Shown piece by piece: positions 8,679 to 19,948 of a DNA stretch of 64,000 nt; the first letter of the stretch is position 1; the number at the start of each line of letters is the position of its first letter. The notes below the pieces were generated by a model. The model saw nothing but the letters and a program-made list of their open reading frames with translations. It did not search any database and was not told the DNA's origin. The translations under genes and the position numbers were made by a program. This DNA comes from an uncultured Actinomycetes bacterium (lineage in GTDB: Bacteria; Actinomycetota; Thermoleophilia; Solirubrobacterales; Solirubrobacteraceae), in assembly GCA_937888775.1 (NCBI GenBank), contig CALAQT010000542.1, positions 1 to 64,000 on the forward strand, written 5' to 3'.

Positions 8679-9586
8679 GAACCCTGAGGACAGTCGCCGA
8701 AGTGCGCGCCGCGCTGGCCCAGCCGCGCGCTGAGGGGCGCTCGATCGGGCTCGTGCCGACGATGGGCGCCCTGCATGATGGCCATCTGTCGCTGATCCGC
8801 CGTGCTCGTCAGGAGTGCGAGCTGGTCGTCGTGTCGCTGTTCGTCAACCCGACGCAGTTCAACGACGACGGCGACCTGCACGCCTATCCATCGGATGAGC
8901 GCCGTGACGCGAAGCTGGCCGCCGACGCTGGCGTCGATCATCTGTTCGCGCCGCCCGCAGATGAGATCTACCCCCCAGGGTTCGCCACGCAAGTATCGGT
9001 CGGCGTCATCACCGAGACGCTGGAGGGCCGGCATCGCGGTCGCGCCCATTTCGACGGCGTCACGACCGTGGTCACAAAGCTGATGAACATCGTGGCTCCG
9101 CAGGTCGCCTACTTCGGCCAGAAGGACGTTCAGCAGGCCGTGGTGATCCGCCGGTTGGTGCGCGATCTGGAGATCCCGGTACGGATCGAGGTGTGCCCGA
9201 CGGTGCGAGACGGCGACGGCCTGGCTCTCTCGAGCCGCAATGCCCGGCTGTCGGCCGGGGAGCGCCGGCGCGCCACCGCGCTCCATCGCGCGCTCGCGCT
9301 GGTCAGGGACGAGGTGTTGGCCGGCGAGCGCGACCCGTCGGCGGCGATCGCCCACGTACGGGGAGAGCTGGTCCGCGCCGAGATCGATCTCGACTACCTG
9401 GAGCTTGTCGACGCCGACACGCTGGCGCCGGTGGCACGGATCGACGGGGACGTGCTCGCGGTGATCGCGGCTCGGGTCGGTTCCACGCGCCTGATCGACA
9501 ACACCCTGATCCACGTGCTCGGCAGCACCGCAACCGAACTCGCGTCCGCCGCCGCGGCGGGAAGCCAATCCGACTGGAGGTCATGA
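8675..9586 (+). CDS. panC: Pantothenate synthetase PanC
   Basis: 303 residues. [19 protein letters not shown] contains the HxGH nucleotidyl-transfer motif, FVNPTQF follows, and [15 protein letters not shown] and SSRNARLS supply the KMSKS-like and dimer regions. It joins pantoate and beta-alanine using ATP. It overlaps the DUF2520 gene by 4 bp and is followed by panD after 1 bp. Confidence 0.97.
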   Translation: MRTLRTVAEVRAALAQPRAEGRSIGLVPTMGALHDGHLSLIRRARQECELVVVSLFVNPTQFNDDGDLHAYPSDERRDAKLAADAGVDHLFAPPADEIYPPGFATQVSVGVITETLEGRHRGRAHFDGVTTVVTKLMNIVAPQVAYFGQKDVQQAVVIRRLVRDLEIPVRIEVCPTVRDGDGLALSSRNARLSAGERRRATALHRALALVRDEVLAGERDPSAAIAHVRGELVRAEIDLDYLELVDADTLAPVARIDGDVLAVIAARVGSTRLIDNTLIHVLGSTATELASAAAAGSQSDWRS

Positions 9587-9587
9587 C

Positions 9588-9983
9588 ATGCAGCGCACGA
9601 TGCTGAAGTCGAAGATCCACCGGGCGACCGTTAGCGAGTGCGATCTGCATTACGTCGGCTCGATCACGATCGATCCGGATCTGCTCGACGCAGCCGACAT
9701 CATGGAATTCGAGCAGGTCGCCGTGGTCGACGTGGACAACGGCGCCCGCTTCGAGACCTACACGATCGCCGGCCAGCGCGGCTCGGGCGAGATGAAGGTC
9801 AACGGCGCCGCCGCGCGCCTGGTCCACCGAGGGGACACGATCATCGTGATCTCCTACGGAGTGTATGACCGCGAGGACCTTGAGCATTACGTCCCCCGCG
9901 TCGTCCACGTCGACGCCGCCAACGAGATTCGCAACATCGACAGCGAGGTGGCGACCCTGCAAGGGGCGTCAACCACCGCATAG
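9588..9983 (+). CDS. panD: Aspartate 1-decarboxylase precursor PanD
   Basis: 131 residues, the usual size. The self-cleavage site is Gly24-Ser25 in [10 protein letters not shown]; cleavage turns Ser25 into the pyruvoyl cofactor. Lys9 and Tyr58 regions are conserved ([15 protein letters not shown]). It makes beta-alanine from aspartate for PanC. A GGAGG-type ribosome site (actggaggtcatgac) lies just before the start. The C-terminal tail of about 15 residues is slightly longer than in E. coli, as usual in actinobacteria. Confidence 0.97.
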   Translation: MQRTMLKSKIHRATVSECDLHYVGSITIDPDLLDAADIMEFEQVAVVDVDNGARFETYTIAGQRGSGEMKVNGAAARLVHRGDTIIVISYGVYDREDLEHYVPRVVHVDAANEIRNIDSEVATLQGASTTA

Positions 9984-9994
9984 GAGATCTGAAC

Positions 9995-10882
9995 ATGTCC
10001 GCAACACCTCACACCATCGTTCCGCACAACCTGGCCGCGCCGCTGCCGATGACGCTTCCCCGGCTGGCGGAGAAGAAGCACCTGGGCGAGCCGATCGTGA
10101 TGGTGACCGCCTATGACTACCCCTCCGCGCAGGTCGCCCAGGAGGCGGGCGTCGATGTCGTCCTGGTCGGCGACTCAGGGGCGATGACGGTGCTCGGCTA
10201 CCCCTCGACGGTCCCGGTCTCGACCGACGAGATGCTGATGCTCGCCGGCGCCGTGCGCCGCGGGCTGAGCACCCCGTTACTGGTGGGAGACCTCCCGTTC
10301 GGCTCCTACGAGGGCTCCGACGAGCAGGCGATCGCGACCGCGCAGCGGTTCATCAAGGAGGCCGGCTGTGACGCGGTCAAGCTCGAGCGAGGTGGCACGT
10401 CGGTCGCGCGGGCCAAGGCGATCGTCGACGCCGGCATCCCGGTGATGGGACACGTCGGCCTGACCCCCCAGACCGCCACCGCGCTCGGCGGGTACCGTGC
10501 CCAGGGGCGCACGGCACAACGCGCGCTGCAGGTGGCTCACGACGCCGTCGCCCTGGAGCGCGCGGGGTGCTTCTCGATCGTGTTCGAGGCGATCCCCGCG
10601 GCGGTCGCCGCCGCGATGATGGAGCGGCTGGAGATCCCGGTGATCGGGATCGGGGCCGGACCGGCGACGGACGGCCAGGTGCTCGTGTTCCACGACCTGC
10701 TCGGGATCTACGACGGTCACGCGGCGCGGTTTGCCAAGCGTTACGGCGAGGTCAAGGCCCAGATGGTGGCCGGGGTGGCGGAATACGCCGCCGAGGTGCG
10801 TGGCCGGGCGTTTCCTGGGCCGGAGCACAGCTATTCGATCGACGACGACGAGCTGGAGCGGTTTCTGGCCAATCTCGGCTAG
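9995..10882 (+). CDS. panB: 3-methyl-2-oxobutanoate hydroxymethyltransferase PanB
   Basis: 295 residues with an AGGAG ribosome site 6 nt before ATG. VTAYDYPSAQVAQEAGVD, VLVGDSGAMTVLGY, VKLERGG, GHVGLTPQT and GIGAGPATDGQVLVFHDLLG are all PanB signatures, including metal-binding Asp residues and the catalytic Glu. It makes ketopantoate from 2-oxoisovalerate and methylene-tetrahydrofolate. It ends the operon DUF2520-panC-panD-panB. Confidence 0.97.
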   Translation: MSATPHTIVPHNLAAPLPMTLPRLAEKKHLGEPIVMVTAYDYPSAQVAQEAGVDVVLVGDSGAMTVLGYPSTVPVSTDEMLMLAGAVRRGLSTPLLVGDLPFGSYEGSDEQAIATAQRFIKEAGCDAVKLERGGTSVARAKAIVDAGIPVMGHVGLTPQTATALGGYRAQGRTAQRALQVAHDAVALERAGCFSIVFEAIPAAVAAAMMERLEIPVIGIGAGPATDGQVLVFHDLLGIYDGHAARFAKRYGEVKAQMVAGVAEYAAEVRGRAFPGPEHSYSIDDDELERFLANLG

Positions 10883-10938
10883 CCGCGGAGCGGCGGCGCG
10901 CAGGCGCGGCTCGGACCCCGGGCAATAGGATCTATGCG

Positions 10939-11565
10939 ATGGCGCGCTTCGGCCAAGTCTTCGCACCCCGCGACCGGGTCTACTTCGAGCTGTTCGAGGA
11001 GGCCGGGCAGAACATCCTGCATGCGGCCGATCTGCTCGATCGGTTGCTGTCGAATTACCCGGACAGTAAGGACCTGGCCCGGGAGATCCTCGACTGCGAG
11101 CACGAAGGCGACCGGATCACCCACGACATCATCCATCGTCTCAACCACACCTTTGTCACGCCGATCGACCGCGAGGACATCCTCGCGCTCGCCTCGTCGC
11201 TCGACGACATCGTCGATTTCACCGAGGAGGTCGCCGACTACCTCGGCCTATATAAGATCGAGGCGCCGATGGATCAGGCGATCACGCTTGCCCGGGTGCT
11301 CAAGCGGGCCGCGGTCCAAATCGCCGAGGCGATCCCGGGTCTGCGCTCGTTCAGCGACATCTCGCGCTACACCGTCGAGATCAACCGGCTGGAAAACGAG
11401 GGCGACCGGATCAGCCGGGCAGCGGTCGCATCCCTGTTCGACGGCGGCATCGATCCGATGGTGGTGATCCGCTGGAAGGACCTGTTCGAGCGCCTGGAGG
11501 CGGCGATCGACGCCACCGAGCGCGTGGCCAACATCATCGAAGGCATCGTGATCAAGAACTCCTAG
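10939..11565 (+). CDS. DUF47 / PhoU-like putative phosphate transport regulator
   Basis: 208 residues from the ATG at 10939, with AATAGGA 8 nt upstream; the open frame further upstream is a panB shadow. The protein is all-helical with two related halves. Each has an acidic E-x3-D-x5-H/R pattern (CEHEGDRITHDIIHRL near residue 55, NRLENEGDRISRAAV near 155), like the metal-binding helices of PhoU. DUF47 proteins are usually beside a Pit phosphate transporter; none is adjacent here. The stop shares the 4-bp sequence CTAG with the stop of the convergent GGDEF gene. Confidence 0.88.
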   Translation: MARFGQVFAPRDRVYFELFEEAGQNILHAADLLDRLLSNYPDSKDLAREILDCEHEGDRITHDIIHRLNHTFVTPIDREDILALASSLDDIVDFTEEVADYLGLYKIEAPMDQAITLARVLKRAAVQIAEAIPGLRSFSDISRYTVEINRLENEGDRISRAAVASLFDGGIDPMVVIRWKDLFERLEAAIDATERVANIIEGIVIKNS

Positions 11566-13616
11566 GTTCCCTGGACAGTCACCGCGCGGCGGTCGGCGGG
11601 GTGACGACCGGACAGCTCGCGCCAGGTCAGCTCGAACTCCTCCACGATCAGGGGATCAAACTGCGAGCCCATGTTGCGGCGCAGCTCGGCGATGGCCTGT
11701 TCGGCAGATCTCGCCTTGGCGTAGGGGCGATCGCTGGTGATTTCCTCGAACGTGTCGCAGACCGCCACGATCCGCGCGCCGAGCGGTATCCGCGAGCCCG
11801 CCAGGCCGTCCGGATAGCCGCCTCCGTCCCAGCGCTCGTGGCTGGCACGGACCAGCTTGGCCACGGGGGCGAGAGCCGGCGCGGCGGCGAGGATCCGCTC
11901 GCCGATCAGCGTGTGCCGGCGGATGAAGGCAAGCTCGGCATCGTCGAGCCGGGTGGGCTTGTTGAGGATGGCGTCGGGGATCGCCGCTTTGCCGATGTCG
12001 TGCAGCTCCGCCGCGCGGCGCACCTCATCGAGCTGTTCCGCGTCGAGGCCGAAGCGGCGCCCCAGCGCAACCGCCAGGCGTCCGGTCTCACGCAGGTGGT
12101 CATGCAGTCTGGGCTCGCGTTCGTCCAGGAGTTCCAGCAGCACATTGTGGGACTGGGCCAGCGCCGACGCGCGGCCGCCGCCCTTCACCCCGTACATCCG
12201 ACCATCGGCAATCCCCAGCGCGCGCGTGGCGGTGTCGGCTTCGTCGGGGATCGATACCCTCCCGGCCGCCGCGGAGACCGCAAAGCCGTCCCCGGCCACG
12301 GCCAGCGCCGACGCGCAGGCCGCGCACCGATCCTCGAGCTCCTGAGGGGAGCAGCGCAGCAAAGCGCAGAACTCATCGCCTCCGAGCCGGAACACCTCGT
12401 CGTGATCGCCAACGGCGGCCGCGAGCCGGCGGCCGAAGTGCGACAGCAAGGTGTCCCCCGCCATGTGGCCGAAGGTGTCGTTGTAGAGCTTGAAGCCGTT
12501 GAGGTCGAAGATCACGAGCACGGCAGGCGGGGAGGCGGGGCCGTCGGCGAGCGCCTGCTGAAGCGACTCGTTGAGGCTGCGCCGGTTGCCGATCCCGGTC
12601 AGCGCGTCGGTGACCGCATCCCGCCGGGATCGCTCCAACAGCGTCACGTTCTCCCGGAACGTCCCGGTGCCGCGAATGATCACCAGCAGGACGGCGACGG
12701 CAGCGCCGACGAAGCCGACCAGAGAGATGTGGGCAACGCCGCCGTAGAACAGCAGGGCGAGGGCGACCAGGCCCGACAGAAAGGGGATCACGACCAGCCG
12801 GCGACCCTCCAGCTCGATCCGCCGCCGGCTCGGGGAGGGCTGCCAGGCGGCGAAGCCCACACACAGCGCCGAGGCCACCCACAGCGAGTCGAGGATGCCG
12901 CCGACCTGATAGCCGCCCCGCGCACTCTCGTACAGATAGGCGGTATCGGCGATCGCGGTCAGCGCCAGGCCGCCCCCCAGCGCCAGCCACTGCCGGCCCG
13001 GCCGCCAGCCGCTGAGCGCAAACACGCCGATCACGATCACCAGCAGCAGCAGGTCACCCACCGGATAGGCGAGGTTGGTCGCGACCGCGGCCACGCCGCC
13101 GCTGGTGGCACCGCTGAGGATCGGCTCAAACGCGATCGCCGCGATCACCGAGACCGCAGTGGCGGCCGCGATCCCCCCGTCGAGCCACACGGTGGGGCTG
13201 AACCGGTGCAGCCGGCTGCGCACCAGCAGCACCAGACCGACGTACATGGCCGGGTAGTAGAGCAGATAGAAGACGTCGGCCAGCGAGGGGATCGGCGGGG
13301 TGCCGGAGCTGCCGAAGGCCAGCGAGTAGTAGATCTCGCCCATCGCGTCGGTGATCAGTCCGGCGCCGAAGACCAGCCACGCCAGCCTGTCGGCTTTGAT
13401 CAGTAGCCCGCGCAGCACGAGGGAGATCCCGCAGCCGAGCACGACGCCGTCGTAGACCCACTGCTCGACGAATGTGTCCAGCGCGTGGCTACCGAGACCT
13501 AGCTGGCCGTGGGCGATGTGGAGCGCAAGCGCCAGTACACCGATCACCGCTGCGAGACGCCGGACCCGCTGATACGGATGGGCCGATTCCATCACATCGG
13601 TTATCGGCCGGATCAA
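11562..13616 (-). CDS. Membrane-bound GGDEF and HD-GYP protein (cyclic-di-GMP turnover)
   Basis: 684 residues. Residues about 20-320 are eight or more hydrophobic segments with no known sensor motif. A GGDEF domain follows with an intact RLGGDEF at about 410-416; the inhibitory RxxD site is degenerate (GxxD). Residues about 500-665 form an HD-GYP domain with AELHDIGKAAIPDAILNKP and ERWDGGGYPDGLAG and the IVAVCDTFEEIT helix. GGDEF makes c-di-GMP and HD-GYP breaks it down, so both opposing activities may sit in one chain. GGDEF with HD-GYP is much rarer than GGDEF with EAL. It is monocistronic. Confidence 0.9.
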   Translation of the reverse strand: MIRPITDVMESAHPYQRVRRLAAVIGVLALALHIAHGQLGLGSHALDTFVEQWVYDGVVLGCGISLVLRGLLIKADRLAWLVFGAGLITDAMGEIYYSLAFGSSGTPPIPSLADVFYLLYYPAMYVGLVLLVRSRLHRFSPTVWLDGGIAAATAVSVIAAIAFEPILSGATSGGVAAVATNLAYPVGDLLLLVIVIGVFALSGWRPGRQWLALGGGLALTAIADTAYLYESARGGYQVGGILDSLWVASALCVGFAAWQPSPSRRRIELEGRRLVVIPFLSGLVALALLFYGGVAHISLVGFVGAAVAVLLVIIRGTGTFRENVTLLERSRRDAVTDALTGIGNRRSLNESLQQALADGPASPPAVLVIFDLNGFKLYNDTFGHMAGDTLLSHFGRRLAAAVGDHDEVFRLGGDEFCALLRCSPQELEDRCAACASALAVAGDGFAVSAAAGRVSIPDEADTATRALGIADGRMYGVKGGGRASALAQSHNVLLELLDEREPRLHDHLRETGRLAVALGRRFGLDAEQLDEVRRAAELHDIGKAAIPDAILNKPTRLDDAELAFIRRHTLIGERILAAAPALAPVAKLVRASHERWDGGGYPDGLAGSRIPLGARIVAVCDTFEEITSDRPYAKARSAEQAIAELRRNMGSQFDPLIVEEFELTWRELSGRHPADRRAVTVQGT

Positions 13617-13750
13617 CCGTTTCCATGACCAACTTACCGGGTATTGGACTGTTGTCGTGCGCCAGCGAGAGTGGCTATCGGCTCGGCGCCCCGTAGCTAA
13701 GCACTAGTTTTCGGATTCTTGGGGCGAATATGAAGAAAGGGACTACGACC

Positions 13751-15535
13751 ATGAAGGCAACGGTTCGACGTATCCTGGCCGGCCTGACCGTCGGAGTGGT
13801 GGTGGTCGTCATGGCGCCCGCCGCATCGGCGGCGATCACGCCGACGCTGACTCTTGATCAGAGCGCCGGGACGAGCGCGGCGTCGACGGCCGACCTGGGG
13901 ATGGACCTCAAATTCGCCCCGAGCGGAACCGACTCGCCGAAGGATCTGACCTTGAGTCTGCCCGCGGGCCTGCTCGCCAACGCCTCGATCGACGGCGGCA
14001 AATGTCTGGCCAGCGCCGCACCGGTCGCCGCCTGCCAGGTCGGGACCGGGACCGTGACCGCCACGCCGATCGTGCTCGGCATACCGACCGCGCCGATTTC
14101 GATCGCGGTCACGTTTGACCTCGTCGCGCCGCCGGCTGGCGGCGATCTCGCCGGGCTGGCGATCGAGGCCAGCGGGTCCGCGCTGGGGGCTCCCGGCGCA
14201 ATTACCGTCCGCCCGTCCAGCGACCCGGCCGGGGTCGGACTGAACATAGCCTTCACCAATCTTCCCAACACGTACTCGGGCCTTTCCATTGCCGTGGACG
14301 AGCTCAAGAACACGTTCAGCGGCCTGAGACTGCCGGCCAGCTGCCCGGCGACCCCGGCCAACGTCATGGTGACCGCCGACTCTTACTCGGCCCCGACGAC
14401 TCAGAAGACTGCGAGCGCACCATTGCAGGTCACCAACTGCGCAAAGCTGTCCTACCAGCCGGCGTTCACGGTCACCGCCGCCAAGGACGCCTCCGACAGC
14501 GGTGTCCAGATCACGAGCGACATCACGCAACCGTCCACGGGCGCGCAGGCGACCAGCCGGACGGTGGCGCTGACGCTCCCCTCCGCCGTGCTGTCGCCGA
14601 ACGCCGCGGCGGTGCTCACGGGCGGCATCCTGTGCTCAAACCCGTCGTCGGGCACCTGCAAGACGATCGGAACAGCGAGTTCGACCTCACCGCTTTATCC
14701 CAAGACGCTCAATGGCAAGGCCTACCTGACCGGATCGCTGACCGCGCCCGCCATCGCACTCGTGTTCCCGGCGCCGTTCGCGCTGACGCTCAACGGAAGC
14801 GTCGATCTGGCCACCAACACCACCACGTTCAGCAATGTCCCCGACATTCCGCTGACCGATCTAAAGGTGTCCCTGGCCGGCGGTCCGAACGCCGTGTTTG
14901 AGAGCTCTTGCAAGACACCGTCGGGCACAGCCACCAGCACCCTCACGTCACAGAGCGGTGCCCGAGCCGTCGTGTCCTCGAACTTCACCGTGTCCCAGTG
15001 CACCACGTCCGGTGGTGGGGGCGGCGGCACCGGCGGGGGTGGCTCCACGGGTGGGGGCGGGTCAACCGGTGGCGGTGGCAAATCCCCGGGCTCGGGGAGC
15101 TCCCACCTCAAGCGCCGGGCTTACATCGGCTCAGCCTCGATCTCAGGCCTCGTGCGCGGCGTGCCGGCGCTGAGCTTCAAGCTCGTGGCCGGCAAGAACG
15201 CCGCCAGGCTGAGCACGTTCACGATCAAGCTGCCACGGGGCCTGAGCTTCGTTGAGCGCCGGGTGCAAAAGCGGCTGCGGGTCACCGGCGTGTCCCTCAA
15301 GGGCGCCAGGCTCAAGTCGCTCTCGCTCCGCCACGGCCACCTGGTCATAACGCTGCGCCGGGCGGTGACCAGCCTGACCGTGAAGATCGGCGGCCGAGCG
15401 CTGAAGGAGAGCACCGCACTGAAGTTCAAGGCCGCGCGCCGCCGGATCAAGAGCCTGAAGCTGACGGTTGTGATCAGGGACTCCGCGCGCGTGAGCACCA
15501 CGGTGACAACCCAGATCAAGAAGCTGCATCTGTAG
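13751..15535 (+). CDS. Secreted protein with Gly-Ser linker and basic C-terminal domain
   Basis: 594 residues from the ATG at 13751, which has AAAGGGA 8 nt upstream; an alternative ATG is at 13730. A signal peptide (RRILAGLTVGVVVVVMAPAASA) is followed by a long Thr/Ser/Ala/Leu-rich beta-type region of about 390 residues with paired cysteines. Then comes a linker of repeated GGGGST units (about residues 412-440) and a Lys/Arg-rich domain of about 150 residues containing LPRGLSFVERRVQKRLRV. Such multi-part secreted proteins are common in Solirubrobacterales. I recognise no enzyme motif, so an extracellular or cell-surface structural role is only a guess. Confidence 0.8.
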   Translation: MKATVRRILAGLTVGVVVVVMAPAASAAITPTLTLDQSAGTSAASTADLGMDLKFAPSGTDSPKDLTLSLPAGLLANASIDGGKCLASAAPVAACQVGTGTVTATPIVLGIPTAPISIAVTFDLVAPPAGGDLAGLAIEASGSALGAPGAITVRPSSDPAGVGLNIAFTNLPNTYSGLSIAVDELKNTFSGLRLPASCPATPANVMVTADSYSAPTTQKTASAPLQVTNCAKLSYQPAFTVTAAKDASDSGVQITSDITQPSTGAQATSRTVALTLPSAVLSPNAAAVLTGGILCSNPSSGTCKTIGTASSTSPLYPKTLNGKAYLTGSLTAPAIALVFPAPFALTLNGSVDLATNTTTFSNVPDIPLTDLKVSLAGGPNAVFESSCKTPSGTATSTLTSQSGARAVVSSNFTVSQCTTSGGGGGGTGGGGSTGGGGSTGGGGKSPGSGSSHLKRRAYIGSASISGLVRGVPALSFKLVAGKNAARLSTFTIKLPRGLSFVERRVQKRLRVTGVSLKGARLKSLSLRHGHLVITLRRAVTSLTVKIGGRALKESTALKFKAARRRIKSLKLTVVIRDSARVSTTVTTQIKKLHL

Positions 15536-15568
15536 CCGCCGGCTCTGACCCGGCACGCTCCGCGTCGG

Positions 15569-15593
15569 GCGGCGCCCGCCCGCCGGGCGCCGC
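15569..15593. terminator. GC hairpin between convergent genes
   Basis: gcggcgccc and gggcgccgc form a perfect 9-bp stem with a 7-nt loop, between the stops of the secreted-protein gene (15535) and the acyltransferase gene (15596). It has no T tract, as is usual in GC-rich actinobacteria. Its position suits a terminator for both strands. Confidence 0.6.
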
Positions 15594-15595
15594 GT

Positions 15596-16249
15596 TCAGG
15601 CGTACTGGATCGCCTTGAGCACCCGCGCCGGGGCTCCGGCGGCGATCGTGAGTGGCGGTAGGTCGGTGGTGACCACGGAGTTGGCCCCGATCACGCAGCG
15701 CTCGCCGATGGTCACACCACTGGTGATCACGACGTTGGCGCCGCACCACACGTTGTCGCCCACGCGGGTGGGGCCCTTGCTCGTGAAGCCCTGCCACGGC
15801 ACGGGCTTGATCGGATCATCGAAGCGGTGAGCGCTGTCGGTGATGAAGCAGCCGTTGGCGAACATGCAGTGGTCGCCGATCTCGACCAGTGTCATCGAGG
15901 CGACCATTACGCCGATGTTCAGGAACGTGCCCGCGCCGATCCGGACCCGCGCGGCGCCCGGAGCCGTGATCCATACGTGCGGCTCAAACAGGGTGTGCGC
16001 ACCGACCTCGAGCCGGCCCTCGCTCAGCGCCTCCAGCAGATTCCCGTGCACCGGCCAGCGTGCGAACGCCCCCCGGCGCGCCAGCTCCCAATGGATCCGG
16101 GCCCGATTCCACGGGAGTGAGTTGCGCTCATACCAGCGCCACTTCTGCGCCCACAGCTTCAGCTGCGCGGCACTCGTCGAGGGGGGTTCGGTCAGGATGT
16201 CACGACGCGGAACACGGGCCCGGTCGCTGGTAGTGGTCGGCCATCGCAG
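15596..16249 (-). CDS. Hexapeptide-repeat (LbH) acyltransferase, start uncertain
   Basis: The certain part is a left-handed beta-helix from about 16000 to 15600, with hexapeptide steps such as VRIGAGTFLNIGVMVAS, VEIGDHCMFANGCF and TRVGDNVWCGANVVI. CMFANGCFITDSAHRF has the catalytic-type His. It resembles maltose/galactoside-type O-acetyltransferases that modify sugars or cell-wall glycans. The only ordinary in-frame start is a GTG at 16051, but good coding sequence (KLWAQKWRWYERNSLPWNR) continues upstream. I propose a CTG at 16249, 6 nt after GTGAG. Alternatively an ATG at 16244 in another frame was joined by a lost frameshift. Confidence 0.7.
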   Translation of the reverse strand: MRWPTTTSDRARVPRRDILTEPPSTSAAQLKLWAQKWRWYERNSLPWNRARIHWELARRGAFARWPVHGNLLEALSEGRLEVGAHTLFEPHVWITAPGAARVRIGAGTFLNIGVMVASMTLVEIGDHCMFANGCFITDSAHRFDDPIKPVPWQGFTSKGPTRVGDNVWCGANVVITSGVTIGERCVIGANSVVTTDLPPLTIAAGAPARVLKAIQYA

Positions 16250-16338
16250 GATTGTCTCACTCGCGGTGCGCGGTGCGCGGTGCGCGGTGTGCGTGTGCGG
16301 CGTGCGGTCGGCGAACCGGCGCAGGTGTGAAGCACTCG

Positions 16339-19275
<2,937 letters not shown>

Positions 19276-19294
19276 CGCATCGAGTCTAGTGCAG

Positions 19295-19308
19295 CGAACA
19301 GACGTTCC
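19295..19308. promoter_or_regulatory. LexA (SOS) box upstream of uvrA
   Basis: cgaacagacgttcc matches the Gram-positive and actinobacterial LexA consensus CGAACRNRYGTTYC at every defined position, with the GAAC-N4-GTTC core at 19296-19307. It sits 20 bp before the uvrA start and about 40 bp before the divergent DUF1707 start at 19348. LexA bound here would block uvrA and possibly also the DUF1707 gene. Confidence 0.75.
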
Positions 19309-19347
19309 CGTACACCAGAGAGCCTGCGTGGCTTAGAGTTTGTCGCA

Positions 19348-19866
19348 ATGAGCGATGAGAGCTCCAGGTCCGGGTCTGAGTCGGCGCGCAGTGGCGTCCG
19401 CGCCTCCGACGCGGACCGCGAGCAGCTGATCTCCGAGCTCAACGAGCACACCGTCGCCGGGCGGCTCACTACCGAGGAGTTCGAGCAGCGGCTGCAGGCC
19501 GTCTACGCCGCGCGCACCACCGCCGAGCTTGACTCGCTTCGCCGCGATCTACCTCAGACCAGCACCCAGCTCGCGCTCAGCCACGCCCAGCGCCGCTCAC
19601 ATCTGACGCGCCGGATGGTTCAGGAGACCGGCGGCTCGCTGTCGGCGTTCGTGATCTGCACCGGGATCTGGCTGGCATCGGGCGCCAATGGGAGCTTCTG
19701 GCCCATCTGGGTGCTGATCGCCGTGCTGGCCAGCCTGGCGCGCAACGGCTGGGCGCTGTTCGGCCCGGCTCCCGACCTGGACGCTGTCGAGCAGCAGCTC
19801 GACAGGCGTCGCCAGCGGCGCCTAGCCCACGATCAGCGCAGGAAGCGCGGGCGGTTGGACCGCTGA
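19348..19866 (+). CDS. DUF1707 and two-TM domain protein
   Basis: 172 residues from the ATG at 19348. RASDADREQLISELNEHTVAGRLTTEEFEQRL is the DUF1707 (SHOCT-like) domain at about residues 18-70, ending TAELDSLRRDLP. It is followed by about 25 linker residues, two hydrophobic segments (FVICTGIWLA and WVLIAVLASLA) and an Arg-rich tail. DUF1707 proteins are actinobacterial, membrane-associated and of unknown function. A second member is at 57799. It is divergent from uvrA and convergent with the DivIVA-like gene. Confidence 0.88.
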   Translation: MSDESSRSGSESARSGVRASDADREQLISELNEHTVAGRLTTEEFEQRLQAVYAARTTAELDSLRRDLPQTSTQLALSHAQRRSHLTRRMVQETGGSLSAFVICTGIWLASGANGSFWPIWVLIAVLASLARNGWALFGPAPDLDAVEQQLDRRRQRRLAHDQRRKRGRLDR

Positions 19867-19896
19867 GCGGGGTAGAACCATCCAGCGTTTCCCCCG

Positions 19897-19948
19897 GGAG
19901 AATCGTCAGATTCTCCAAGGGTAAAAGCCCCCCAGGGCTTTTACCCTT
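19897..19948. terminator. Two adjacent perfect hairpins between convergent genes
   Basis: The first is ggagaatc-gtca-gattctcc at 19897-19916, an 8-bp stem. The second is aagggtaaaagccc-ccca-gggcttttaccctt at 19917-19948, a 14-bp stem. Both have 4-nt loops. The second arm supplies the TAA stop of the DivIVA-like gene (19941-19943). The position between converging stops fits a two-way terminator. See the hairpin-family finding. Confidence 0.75.

Noticed and set aside
10567..11565. 332-codon open frame joined to DUF47
   Set aside because: The first 124 codons are an alternative frame of panB. The real start is the ATG at 10939.
11601..13406. 601-codon plus-strand open frame
   Set aside because: Antisense shadow of the GGDEF/HD-GYP gene with Gln/Arg/His-rich composition and no motif.
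13617..13750. Cyclic-di-GMP riboswitch between the GGDEF gene and the secreted protein gene
   Set aside because: I looked for the GEMM-I pattern because of the neighbour. The conserved blocks are not present.
16258..16310. Start of the acyltransferase within the cgcggtg repeat
   Set aside because: The frame is open but translates to low-complexity His/Arg/Thr/Ala sequence with no start codon; it is more likely non-coding.
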